Shown: positions 17,223-24,367 of the stretch, in pieces
Position numbering within the stretch: position 1 is the stretch's first letter
Layout: each line of letters opens with the position of its first letter
The notes under the pieces: model-generated
Told to the model about the DNA's origin: nothing
What the model saw: the letters and a program-made list of their open reading frames with translations, nothing else
Databases searched by the model: none
Source of the DNA: Gynurincola endophyticus
GTDB taxonomy: Bacteria; Bacteroidota; Bacteroidia; Chitinophagales; Chitinophagaceae
Length of the DNA: 64,000 nucleotides
NCBI RefSeq assembly: GCF_003991195.1
Contig: NZ_RCWL01000012.1
Location: 32,270 to 96,269, forward strand
Reading direction: 5' to 3'
Program-made: the position numbers and the translations under genes

Positions 17223-17579
17223 ATGGAACAGGCAGAAAAAGCAATCGCAGCATTTGTAAAAGCTGGCGATAATCGTGATGTAGCAGCATTGGAAAGTATC
17301 TTACATCCCCGCTTTCAGAATATACAGGACGGGTTTTTCGATGAGAAAGGGATTTTTGTATTCTCAAAATCTGACTATATCGAACTCATCCGTACCAAGC
17401 GATTCGGAGGGAGCCCAAGGAGCCTGGTCATAAACAGCATAAAACAATCAGACAATATGGCTATTGCACAAGTGACGTTGGAAAGTGAGTATCTTATCTT
17501 TCATTCATTGATAATATGCGTTCGGGATAATAGAAATTGGAAGATAATAAATAATACACCTATGATAGCAGCAAAATAA
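17223..17579 (+). CDS. NTF2-like (putative lumazine-binding type) protein
   Basis: This 118-residue protein begins AEKAIAAFVKAGDNRDVAAL and has an NTF2-like pattern (ESILHPRFQNI, a central Lys/Arg stretch, AIAQVTLESEY, then NWKIINNTP). It resembles the small lumazine-binding/NTF2 family. It starts 2 bp after the azoreductase stop, so the two are translated together. It is the last gene of the cassette; the degenerate repeat copy B begins 14 bp after its stop. Confidence 0.8.
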   Translation: MEQAEKAIAAFVKAGDNRDVAALESILHPRFQNIQDGFFDEKGIFVFSKSDYIELIRTKRFGGSPRSLVINSIKQSDNMAIAQVTLESEYLIFHSLIICVRDNRNWKIINNTPMIAAK

Positions 17580-17592
17580 CAGAAATCTGTGA

Positions 17593-17862
17593 TTCGGGCG
17601 TACTGGTTCGCGTAGAAGGACTAACCACTTCAGGAACCGTTACCCTTATAGATAGCTAATTTAAAGCGGCTATTGAGCCGAATTAAATAAATTCTTATAA
17701 AGTATTGGATTTTACCACATTTCAACTGCCGGTCAGGTAATAGAAATGTGGTAATTCTTTTTAGAAGCATATTCTTGGAATATGAAACTTTAACATCAAC
17801 CAGAGATTATTACCAGCACCACTCATCCCAATAATTACGCTCAGCATGCTAACCCATCTTTG
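17593..17862 (+). pseudogene. Degenerate 3' fragment of the lipoprotein gene (direct repeat, copy B)
   Basis: This is the second copy of the repeat at 10704-10973. In the same frame it encodes SGVLVRVEGLTTSGTVTLIDS and then a premature TAA where copy A reads through CAA; the 5' part of the gene is absent. The terminator hairpin at 17712-17754 is fully conserved. The copy is therefore a remnant, marking the far end of the cassette. Similarity fades just past the shared CAGCATG. Confidence 0.88.
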
Positions 17863-17922
17863 TTTGCGACTGAACTCATACAAGATGATGACTTATCTCA
17901 TACTTTCGTTCTTTACTTTTAT

Positions 17923-17930
17923 TACTTTTG
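17923..17930 (+). promoter_or_regulatory. Promoter -7 element upstream of the small regulator-like gene
   Basis: TACTTTTG matches TAnnTTTG exactly, 75 bp before the start at 18005. The only -33 candidate is TTTC at 17904-17907, with a 15-nt spacer, so the promoter is uncertain. The region 17863-18004 holds nothing else visible. Confidence 0.35.
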
Positions 17931-18004
17931 ATAGAAGAACCTAAAAATATACAGTAGAAGTAGGCACTCTTATCAAATAGCTTATAACATATAAATACAC
18001 TCAT

Positions 18005-18208
18005 ATGAGTTATTCATCTGAAAAAAAACCAGCTAAACTTTGCTATGAACACATTGGCGGAAAACTAGGGAGTCTGCTGTTAGAACAATTTGTTCTGAAA
18101 GGATGGCTGGCTAAAGAAACCGCCGGCGATAAAAATTTCTATATTACCGATAAAGGAATAGCTGAATTTACCAAACTGGGTGTAGACTTATCACAAATCA
18201 AATCTTAA
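18005..18208 (+). CDS. Small ArsR-regulator-tail-like protein
   Basis: This 67-residue protein reads KLCYEHIGGKLGSLLLEQFVLKGWL and ends in FYITDKGIAEFTKLGVDLSQ. The pattern matches the C-terminal segment of some ArsR-type regulators (CYDH-x-GGKLG, then ITDKG-x-x-x-LGID), but the helix-turn-helix is missing. Complete start and stop codons, and a following gene 5 bp away, suggest a real small gene rather than a broken one. I recall similar free-standing proteins in Bacteroidota, from memory. It probably works with the VOC protein; its function is unknown. Confidence 0.75.
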   Translation: MSYSSEKKPAKLCYEHIGGKLGSLLLEQFVLKGWLAKETAGDKNFYITDKGIAEFTKLGVDLSQIKS

Positions 18209-18213
18209 TAACA

Positions 18214-18570
18214 ATGAGTGTTATAAACAATTACGATAATTTTTTTCTTCCGGCCGGAGATCTTGAAGAAGCGAAGGATTTTTACAGAAATAAACTCGGA
18301 TTAGAAACTAAGTTCGACTTTTCAGACAAAGGCATGACAGCTTTTAAAGTAGGTGATAATGAACCCGCTATTATACTGAGTAATCTACCGCAGGCAAAAC
18401 CGGCTATCTGGTTTACAGTAAATAATGTGCAGGAAGCATATGATGCACTTAAACAAAAAGGAATTACATTTCTGAGCGAACCTTTTGAAATCATGACCGG
18501 TTGGGCTGTAGAGTTTAATGATCCGTTCGGAAACAAACTTGGCTTAACCGACTATTCCAAAACAAAGTAA
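18214..18570 (+). CDS. VOC family (glyoxalase/bleomycin-resistance-like) protein
   Basis: This 118-residue protein has the two beta-alpha-beta-beta-beta modules of the VOC fold. FFLPAGDLEEAKDFYRNKLG is the first module, and WFTVNNVQEAYDALKQKGI with a terminal FNDPFGNKLGLTDY the second. VOC enzymes use a divalent metal for isomerase, lyase or dioxygenase chemistry or bind drugs; the glyoxalase Glu is not clearly placed, so substrate is unknown. It is 5 bp after the small regulator-like gene. Confidence 0.88.
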   Translation: MSVINNYDNFFLPAGDLEEAKDFYRNKLGLETKFDFSDKGMTAFKVGDNEPAIILSNLPQAKPAIWFTVNNVQEAYDALKQKGITFLSEPFEIMTGWAVEFNDPFGNKLGLTDYSKTK

Positions 18571-18673
18571 TTAAAACATTCCGCAGGCAACTTTTATAAT
18601 TAATTATTAAACACATCAGGGTCTGATAATTGATTGTAATACTGTTCGATCAATAAAACGGAATATACGTTAT

Positions 18674-19051
18674 TTATGATACCATCACAAACTCCCCTTT
18701 TGTTTCCACTACCCTGTTACCCCAGGTTGTAATGGCCTCTAAAACCGGAACAAAACTCTTTCCAAAATCAGTCAGGCTATAAACCACTTTAACAGGTGGT
18801 TTTTTGCCATATACTTTTCTGATGACTAACCCATCTTTTTCAAGTTGCTTTAATTGCAGACTCAAAGTCATTTCAGTGATAGACGGCATTTCTTTATGAA
18901 GTTCACTGTAACGCTTAGAAGTATCTTTTAAATGATACAGGATAACAGCTTTCCATTTGCCCCCCACCAGATCCATTGTAAGGCTCACCGTACAAGGGTA
19001 TATTTTCCCATTCAGTTTTACGTGATCGCCGGTACATTCCAAAGGTTTCAT
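18674..19051 (-). CDS. HxlR-family transcriptional regulator
   Basis: This 125-residue winged-helix protein has the HxlR pattern: an N-terminal Cys (YPCTVSLTMDLVGGKWKAVI), then YHLKDTSKRYSELHKEMPSI, TEMTLSLQLKQLEKDGLVIR and VVYSLTDFGKSFVPVLEAIT. Cys residues near the N-terminus of HxlR proteins (such as HypR or YodB) sense electrophiles and quinones. It is transcribed divergently from a quinone reductase gene with a palindrome between them, a classic repressor-target layout. Confidence 0.92.
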   Translation of the reverse strand: MKPLECTGDHVKLNGKIYPCTVSLTMDLVGGKWKAVILYHLKDTSKRYSELHKEMPSITEMTLSLQLKQLEKDGLVIRKVYGKKPPVKVVYSLTDFGKSFVPVLEAITTWGNRVVETKGEFVMVS

Positions 19052-19066
19052 ATAGCTTATTTTAAC

Positions 19067-19082
19067 CTATCGGTTTCGATAG
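19067..19082. promoter_or_regulatory. HxlR operator candidate
   Basis: The perfect dyad CTATCG-GTTT-CGATAG (6-bp arms, 4-nt spacer) lies between the divergent regulator (19051) and quinone reductase (19136), just upstream of the predicted -33 element of the latter. Position and symmetry fit an operator of the HxlR protein. Binding is inferred. Confidence 0.55.
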
Positions 19083-19085
19083 TTA

Positions 19086-19116
19086 TTGTTTATACAAGAT
19101 ACTAAAAATAGTTTTG
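19086..19116 (+). promoter_or_regulatory. Promoter of the quinone reductase gene
   Basis: TTG at 19086-19088, a 20-nt spacer and TAGTTTTG at 19109-19116 match the Bacteroidota promoter. The start codon at 19136 lies 19 nt after the -7 element, giving a short leader. The upstream palindrome at 19067-19082 abuts the -33 element. Confidence 0.65.
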
Positions 19117-19135
19117 TAACTAAAATAATTATAGT

Positions 19136-19696
19136 ATGGCATTAATCATTCTGGCTCATCCGGATCTAACACAATCCGTTGCAAACAAAACTATTATAGA
19201 GGTACTAAAAAAAAGTAATATAGATATGGAAATCAGAAACTTACATGAACTATATCCCGATTTCAAAATCAATATCAGCGCTGAACAACAAGCTTTACTG
19301 CAACACCAGACCATTGTTTTTCAATATCCGTTTTATTGGTACGGCATGCCTGCCCTACTGAAACATTGGTTTGACGAAGTATTTCAACACCAGTTTGCGT
19401 ATGGTTCAAAAGGCGATCGATTAAAGGGTAAAAATTTTTTACCAAGTTTTACAGTGGGATCCTCTGAAAAAAGTTATACGGCTTTGGGCTTTCAACATTT
19501 CAGGGTACATGAATTCTGTAAAAATCTTGAACAGACTGCGTACCACACTCAGATGAATTATATTGATCCGTTATACTTTCATGGTACTTCTTCCGCCGCA
19601 GGTTATGGTGAAGAAGAGATAAAGACAAGGGCTAAAGAACATGCACAAAAACTGATAGATAAAATTTTATCATTAAAAAACCTCTGTACCAAATAA
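19136..19696 (+). CDS. NAD(P)H-dependent quinone oxidoreductase (flavodoxin-like, KefF/MdaB type)
   Basis: This 186-residue cytoplasmic flavoprotein begins ALIILAHPDLTQSVANKTII, the FMN/FAD phosphate loop. It continues with HQTIVFQYPFYWYGMPALLK, the conserved QYPFYWYGMPA loop, and HWFDEVFQHQFAYGSKGDRL. It should reduce quinones or related electrophiles with NAD(P)H. Its divergent HxlR partner and the shared palindrome imply induction by an electrophile. Confidence 0.92.
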   Translation: MALIILAHPDLTQSVANKTIIEVLKKSNIDMEIRNLHELYPDFKINISAEQQALLQHQTIVFQYPFYWYGMPALLKHWFDEVFQHQFAYGSKGDRLKGKNFLPSFTVGSSEKSYTALGFQHFRVHEFCKNLEQTAYHTQMNYIDPLYFHGTSSAAGYGEEEIKTRAKEHAQKLIDKILSLKNLCTK

Positions 19697-19748
19697 ACAT
19701 TAAAATCTTATTGTGATCATTTAATACTCTAATACGTGTTGAAGCCGG

Positions 19749-20366
19749 CTACTTCATGTATGATGTATCTCCCAACTTTCTGATAATTCTTTTTCCTTGT
19801 TTATTCTGCTGTAAAAAAGATACCCCCCCACTTACACCATACAAATCAATTGTATTGAGCACTTCCATCTCTAACCTTAACCATATTGCATTCAATATAC
19901 TCAATGTATCACCATGAGACACTAAGATGAAGTTCTCAATATCGTCATTGACTATTTCGTTATAAAAAGGTAGCAGCCGGTTCCAGACATCACTTCTTGA
20001 TTCAGCATCACTAAAGCACCTGTCATAAACAGTCAATTCCTGCTGTTCAATATTCTCCTTCAACCATTTTACTGATTGACCATTCGCTCTGCCCAGTCCT
20101 CTTTCTTTCAACGCCCCAACCAGCTGCGGAACAATATTCAGCTGTTTCGCAACTATTTCTGCGGTTTGCACCGTTCTCAATAGTGGTGAAGAATATAATA
20201 CAAACTGCTTAGAGCCGATTTCATTTTTAAGATTACGGGCAATAGCATTAGCCTGCTGCTTCCCTTTTTCAGAAAGTTCCCAATCAGTCCAGGAACCGAC
20301 CATTCCATTTGTATGGTGAATAGATTCGGGATGCTGAATGGTTATAATATTTTTAAGCTGGTTCAT
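19749..20366 (-). CDS. Histidine phosphatase family protein
   Basis: This 205-residue protein has the histidine phosphatase layout. The N-terminal strand is IITIQHPESIHHTNG, where most relatives have RHG. It is followed by LSEKGKQQANAIA, SSPLLRTVQTAEIVAKQL, an acidic ERGLGRANGQS, and the second catalytic His in FILVSHGDTLSIL. A subfamily with the same HH-x-NG-x-x-G-WTD pattern often has IQH at this place (recalled), so the missing Arg is probably a subfamily trait. The substrate is unknown. Confidence 0.85.
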   Translation of the reverse strand: MNQLKNIITIQHPESIHHTNGMVGSWTDWELSEKGKQQANAIARNLKNEIGSKQFVLYSSPLLRTVQTAEIVAKQLNIVPQLVGALKERGLGRANGQSVKWLKENIEQQELTVYDRCFSDAESRSDVWNRLLPFYNEIVNDDIENFILVSHGDTLSILNAIWLRLEMEVLNTIDLYGVSGGVSFLQQNKQGKRIIRKLGDTSYMK

Positions 20367-20382
20367 ATTCTATAATTATCTA

Positions 20383-20390
20383 CAAATATA
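20383..20390 (-). promoter_or_regulatory. Promoter -7 element of the phosphatase gene
   Basis: Read on the minus strand, TATATTTG matches TAnnTTTG exactly, 16 nt upstream of the start codon at 20366, implying a very short leader. No well-spaced -33 TTG was found (the nearest is 12 nt upstream). Confidence 0.4.
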
Positions 20391-20482
20391 AAATTAGCCG
20401 AACAATGAATTTTTCTTTGTAAAGAGATTATTTCAGTTACAAATTTATCATTTTTGCAGGCATTTACGCCAATCATCAATGT

Positions 20483-21718
20483 TTATACGCTGGTTTTCAG
20501 GCGTATTATTTCTCTCTGCAATGTTTGCCGTTCTTTTTTAGACTTTGTATTTTCTACTGCCTGACCGTAATGGTAAAGTGCTTTTTCTATGTTTATATCA
20601 GCATACAGGTAACCTAACAGTTCGTGATAGTAATTACTTTCTGTAAGATTTAATTTTTCAGCTTCCTGAATAGCTTTTTCGCATCCGTATATTTTAGAAA
20701 ATACAAATGCTCTGTTCAAGGCAGTTGCGGGCGAGTATTCGATCAACAACAGTTGATTATACAAATGAAGAATATGTATCCATTTGTTGGCGTCAGAGGT
20801 CGTATGCCAATAAGCAATGCCGGCTTCGAGATGATATTTTGTTCGGTACTGAGTGGAGTCGTTTGTTGCATTCACCAGATAGTAATTTCCCCGTTGAATC
20901 AGTTGTCTATCCCACAAAGTTCTGTCCTGCTCTTCAAAAAGAACAGTTGTTCCGTTTTGATCAGTTCTTGCATTGAGCCTTGAGCTTTGAAAACACATTA
21001 AGGCCAGCAGCGCATTTACCTCTGCAGTATTTGTTAATGTATTTTCTGTGAGCAACAAAGTTAGCCGGGTTGCTTCAGAGCAGAGTTCAGTGCGTATTTG
21101 CCGGTCGTTGGTTGCAGAATAATATCCTTCATTAAACAATAAGTACAACGTTCTTAAAACAAATTGTAATCTCGATTCTATTTCAATGCTGGTTAGTGTT
21201 TGAATTTTAAAATTATCATTGCGAAGATTAACTCTGGCCCGTTGTAAACGCTTTTTAATGGTTTCTTTCTTTGCAAAAAAAGCAGTAGCAATTTCTTCCA
21301 CGCTAAAACCACAAAGAATTTGTAGCGCCAGGCAAATCTGACTTTCACCAGCATTTGCAGGGTTACAAACAGCAAATATCATTGCCAGCTGGCTATCCGC
21401 AATGATCTGACTATCAAATTCAAACTCTTTATCTACCTGAGTTTCATTCAGTGTTATTTCGTTGCTGACTTTTGTATCGAAAACGGATATATGTTTAAGA
21501 GAGTCTTTTAATTTGTTTTTTGCTACCGTATAAAGCCAGGCGGAAGGGTTCTCCGGAACTCCGTTAATTGCCCAATTTTCAGAAGCCTTCAAAAATGTAT
21601 CGCTGGCTATATCTTCAGCTATTTCAATATGGCGTAAACCAAAATGGCGGCATAATACAGCCGTCATCTTAGCATATTCCTGACGGAATAAATGAGGTAT
21701 AAGTTCATCTGTTTTCAA
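20483..21718 (-). CDS. ECF42-type RNA polymerase sigma factor with long C-terminal extension (DUF6596)
   Basis: This 411-residue protein is about twice the length of an ordinary ECF factor. Sigma region 2 is near the N-terminus (FGLRHIEIAEDIASDTFLKA then PSAWLYTVAKNKLKD), and region 4 follows (LCGFSVEEIATAFFAKKETI). The extension from about residue 180 contains LRTLYLLFNEGYYSA, LLALMCFQSSRLNAR and DRTLWDRQLIQRG, then TPR-like helices. These are hallmarks of ECF42, where the extension replaces an anti-sigma factor and the genome neighbour is a DGPF/YCII protein. That neighbour is present at 22435-22776. An HXXEE membrane gene sits between, 17 bp upstream. Confidence 0.9.
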   Translation of the reverse strand: MKTDELIPHLFRQEYAKMTAVLCRHFGLRHIEIAEDIASDTFLKASENWAINGVPENPSAWLYTVAKNKLKDSLKHISVFDTKVSNEITLNETQVDKEFEFDSQIIADSQLAMIFAVCNPANAGESQICLALQILCGFSVEEIATAFFAKKETIKKRLQRARVNLRNDNFKIQTLTSIEIESRLQFVLRTLYLLFNEGYYSATNDRQIRTELCSEATRLTLLLTENTLTNTAEVNALLALMCFQSSRLNARTDQNGTTVLFEEQDRTLWDRQLIQRGNYYLVNATNDSTQYRTKYHLEAGIAYWHTTSDANKWIHILHLYNQLLLIEYSPATALNRAFVFSKIYGCEKAIQEAEKLNLTESNYYHELLGYLYADINIEKALYHYGQAVENTKSKKERQTLQREIIRLKTSV

Positions 21719-21735
21719 TGTTCAATTTACGCTCG

Positions 21736-22392
21736 TTATTTCATTAAAAGAGTTAATGTTGCTATCAAAACGCCTGTAAAAGCAAGAATATAAGTAAAAG
21801 AACGTTGTTTTGACCTGAATACTATTGTTACAAGTACTGTTCCCAATATCCAATACACCAAAGAGGTATATAACCCTGAAAAATACTGTCCGAAATAAAT
21901 ACTCCACCAACTGTGGGCAATAGCATTACCCATAGCTCCATAAACGATAAAGAATAATGCAGGTATGAAAAGAAACTTTAATCCTCTGAAATATACTAAT
22001 ACAGGAGAAACAATAAACATGAGGTAAGAAAACATATTGAAGATAACAAAACTGTTTTCCGAATAAGGCAATCCACCATACATTAAAGGAAATAACTCTT
22101 TGAAATTAGTGATGAATTCTTCTGCGAAGTGAACAAATTGCCAGCCTAAAGTTAAAAAATAAACAGGTAAAAAGATGTTATAATCCGGTAATTCTATCTT
22201 GTTAAAATAGATAAACGCAAACAAATACCAGGCAAATATAAGCCCGGGAACAAAAGTTGCTACCAGGCTCATCCCTGAGCTTCCCCAAACAAATAAGATA
22301 AGCATGACTATAGAAAGACCACTTCCGATAAGGAAATCAGATTTAGTTAATAGTTTTGCGTTACGGTATTTTTCAAGATTGAAAAAGCTCAT
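21736..22392 (-). CDS. HXXEE-domain membrane protein
   Basis: This 218-residue protein has about six hydrophobic segments and the motif H88-F-A-E91-E92 within WQFVHFAEEF, then GNAIAHSWWSIYFGQYFSG. The HxxEE motif and the later N-A-x-A-H are the conserved features of the HXXEE family, polytopic membrane proteins of unknown, possibly metal-dependent function. It lies in line between the DGPF/YCII gene (42 bp) and the ECF42 sigma gene (17 bp), so it seems to be part of that operon. Confidence 0.8.
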   Translation of the reverse strand: MSFFNLEKYRNAKLLTKSDFLIGSGLSIVMLILFVWGSSGMSLVATFVPGLIFAWYLFAFIYFNKIELPDYNIFLPVYFLTLGWQFVHFAEEFITNFKELFPLMYGGLPYSENSFVIFNMFSYLMFIVSPVLVYFRGLKFLFIPALFFIVYGAMGNAIAHSWWSIYFGQYFSGLYTSLVYWILGTVLVTIVFRSKQRSFTYILAFTGVLIATLTLLMK

Positions 22393-22434
22393 TGTGTGAT
22401 GGTTGTATGATTTAACTACTAAATATAAGCAGCA

Positions 22435-22776
22435 TTAATTACGCTTTAAAACTTCTCTTACTTCGATACTGCCACCGATTTTAAAAATAGGATTTCCCTT
22501 AGCCATTGCTACGGCTTCTTCAATGGTTTCAGCTCTAACAACTATGTAACCGCTAATAAACTCTTTAATTTCCGTATAAGGCCCGTCAGTTACTACGTTA
22601 TCGGATTTTACCGTTTTCGCAGTTCCGGGTGCAGGTAATAATGTATTCCCTTTATCTACCAGTTTATTTTGTGCAGCAATACCGCCCAGCCAGTTCATTC
22701 TTTCCTGCATTTGCTCCGGTGAAGGCTGGAAGTCAGCGATGTCACTCAATCTGAAAATTAATGCAAATTCTTTCAT
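22435..22776 (-). CDS. YCII-related DGPF-type protein
   Basis: This 113-residue protein has the YCII/DGPF pattern: ALIFRLSDIADFQPSPEQMQ, WLGGIAAQNKLVDKGN, then VVTDGPYTEIKEFISGYIVV. The DGPF signature reads DGPY here. The C-terminus gives IEEAVAMAKGNPIFKIGGSI, then EVREV. These small ferredoxin-like-fold proteins accompany ECF42 sigma factors and are their likely targets or partners. It is the first of three in-line genes leading to the sigma factor. Confidence 0.9.
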   Translation of the reverse strand: MKEFALIFRLSDIADFQPSPEQMQERMNWLGGIAAQNKLVDKGNTLLPAPGTAKTVKSDNVVTDGPYTEIKEFISGYIVVRAETIEEAVAMAKGNPIFKIGGSIEVREVLKRN

Positions 22777-22861
22777 TGTTTAATATTTTAATTAACTAAT
22801 GACGATTGAATTTTTAAAAGGAGGACAATTTATCTAAAATTTCTTTTATATAGAATGAGTA

Positions 22862-23599
22862 TTATCCCACCAAAATACTTAACCCAATTAAAATAGAATT
22901 GGTAAATACATGAAATAATAGAGGGTATAAAAATCCAAACTTCACACGAAGATAGCCTGTAACCAAACCACTGAAAAGTTGTGGTAAGGTGAGAATCGGA
23001 GTTAACAGAATATTAGTATAGTTTAATTCAAAGTTAAGTAGGTGCAACCAGGCAAAGACAATTGCTGATGTGTAGTAAATAACATGAAATTTATTAGTCC
23101 ATACCGATCTTAACCGGTTTTTCAATTGCTGATTGCTTAAGATAATGAGCATTAAGCTTCCTAATAAAATGCTTATTCCTATCCTATACAGGAAAGTATC
23201 GTCTATTAATGTTAAACGACTATTGAAAATTATTTTAGTACTCAGGTAATAACCGAAACAAGCCGCAGATAAGGCGAGGTAAATGGGTTTGAAAACTAAA
23301 GAAAGCCGGAATAAAGTTTCTTCAAAAAGTGGTAATAACATTCCTCCTATCAGTAAATACAGAATCGGAATAAAACGATCAGACATTGATTTGTCTGTAA
23401 GATTCTGAGGCTCATAAAAAATACCTATAACAGAAGCAATCAGAATAGCAAACAAAAATTTTAGTATAAACAGAGTTACTGATTCAGCAATTTTATCCTG
23501 CCTTGTGACAGGTGAATCAAAACTTATTGCAGGGGATTTAACGAAAGCGAAAAAGTTTAGAACAAATTGATAATACTTTTGTGGATGCAAAGAGAACAT
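22862..23599 (-). CDS. CPBP-family intramembrane metalloprotease
   Basis: This 245-residue polytopic protein has the three CPBP/Abi motifs: FEETLFRL (EExxxR), FAWLHLLNF (FxxxH) and HVFTNS (HxxxN). They form the catalytic or metal site of Rce1-like membrane proteases. About eight hydrophobic segments are visible. In bacteria such proteins serve in peptide maturation, immunity or stress; the substrate is unknown here. It is 85 bp upstream of the DGPF gene on the same strand, and may or may not share its transcript. Confidence 0.88.
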   Translation of the reverse strand: MFSLHPQKYYQFVLNFFAFVKSPAISFDSPVTRQDKIAESVTLFILKFLFAILIASVIGIFYEPQNLTDKSMSDRFIPILYLLIGGMLLPLFEETLFRLSLVFKPIYLALSAACFGYYLSTKIIFNSRLTLIDDTFLYRIGISILLGSLMLIILSNQQLKNRLRSVWTNKFHVIYYTSAIVFAWLHLLNFELNYTNILLTPILTLPQLFSGLVTGYLRVKFGFLYPLLFHVFTNSILIGLSILVG

Positions 23600-23752
23600 A
23601 TTTTAGTATTCTATTTATTAATTGGTATATGAAAACTAAAGTTTATTACAATCTGACATCCCTAAAACCTATTTTAAATTTGTAAAATGTGATAATATTT
23701 ACATAATCATGTTTTTTAGCTTATTTGCAAGCGATATACTGATTGATTATGC

Positions 23753-24367
23753 TCAAACCAACCCCGCCTCTATCGCCATCTTCACCAGTGAGGCTACATT
23801 TCTGGCTTCGAATTTTTTCAATAAGCTTTTACGGTGTGTGTTCGCTGTGGGCAGACTGATAAATAGTTTTTCCGCTATTTCAGGATTGGTGAGTCCATCG
23901 CAGATAAGCCGTAACACTTCCTGCTCACGTTTGGTGATAACAGGTTTTTCTATCATACGTTGTTTTAATGATTCAGCCACTTCCATACAAAGGTATTCAC
24001 CGCCGGCCATTACCACTTCAATTGCTTCAAGTAATTCTTCTTTTGAAGCATTTTTCAATAAATAACCGGAGGCACCGTTATTCAGCATGTTTCTCACAAT
24101 CGATTGCTGGTCGTAAGTGCTGAGCCCTAAAATCTGTACCTGCGGGTATTTGTCCTTTACCTTTTTACAAAGGATAGTACCTTTCTGATCTGGAAGATTG
24201 ATATCCATCAATAATACATCGGGCAACTGGTTTTCTAAAAACTCCAGACAAGCAGCTGCACTCATCGCATGACCTAACCATTCAATATCCTGTTCGTTCT
24301 GTAATAACGACCGTATACCTTCAATCACCATGAAATGATCATCGGTTATGAAAACTTTCTTACTCAT
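23753..24367 (-). CDS. NarL/LuxR-family response regulator
   Basis: This 204-residue protein has a receiver domain (FITDDHFMVIEGIRSLLQ with the acidic pair D9-D10 and phospho-acceptor D55 in LLMDINLP). A C-terminal LuxR-type helix-turn-helix follows: TKREQEVLRLICDGLTNPEI then AEKLFISLPTANTHRKSLLK. It overlaps the histidine kinase gene by 4 bp (ATGA), so the two are translationally coupled and form a two-component system. Confidence 0.95.
   Translation of the reverse strand: MSKKVFITDDHFMVIEGIRSLLQNEQDIEWLGHAMSAAACLEFLENQLPDVLLMDINLPDQKGTILCKKVKDKYPQVQILGLSTYDQQSIVRNMLNNGASGYLLKNASKEELLEAIEVVMAGGEYLCMEVAESLKQRMIEKPVITKREQEVLRLICDGLTNPEIAEKLFISLPTANTHRKSLLKKFEARNVASLVKMAIEAGLV

Noticed and set aside
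20310..20366. Histidine phosphatase lacking the Arg of the RHG motif
   Set aside because: The QH form, with HH-x-NG following, appears to be a subfamily pattern (recalled); the other catalytic residues are intact, so inactivity is not implied.
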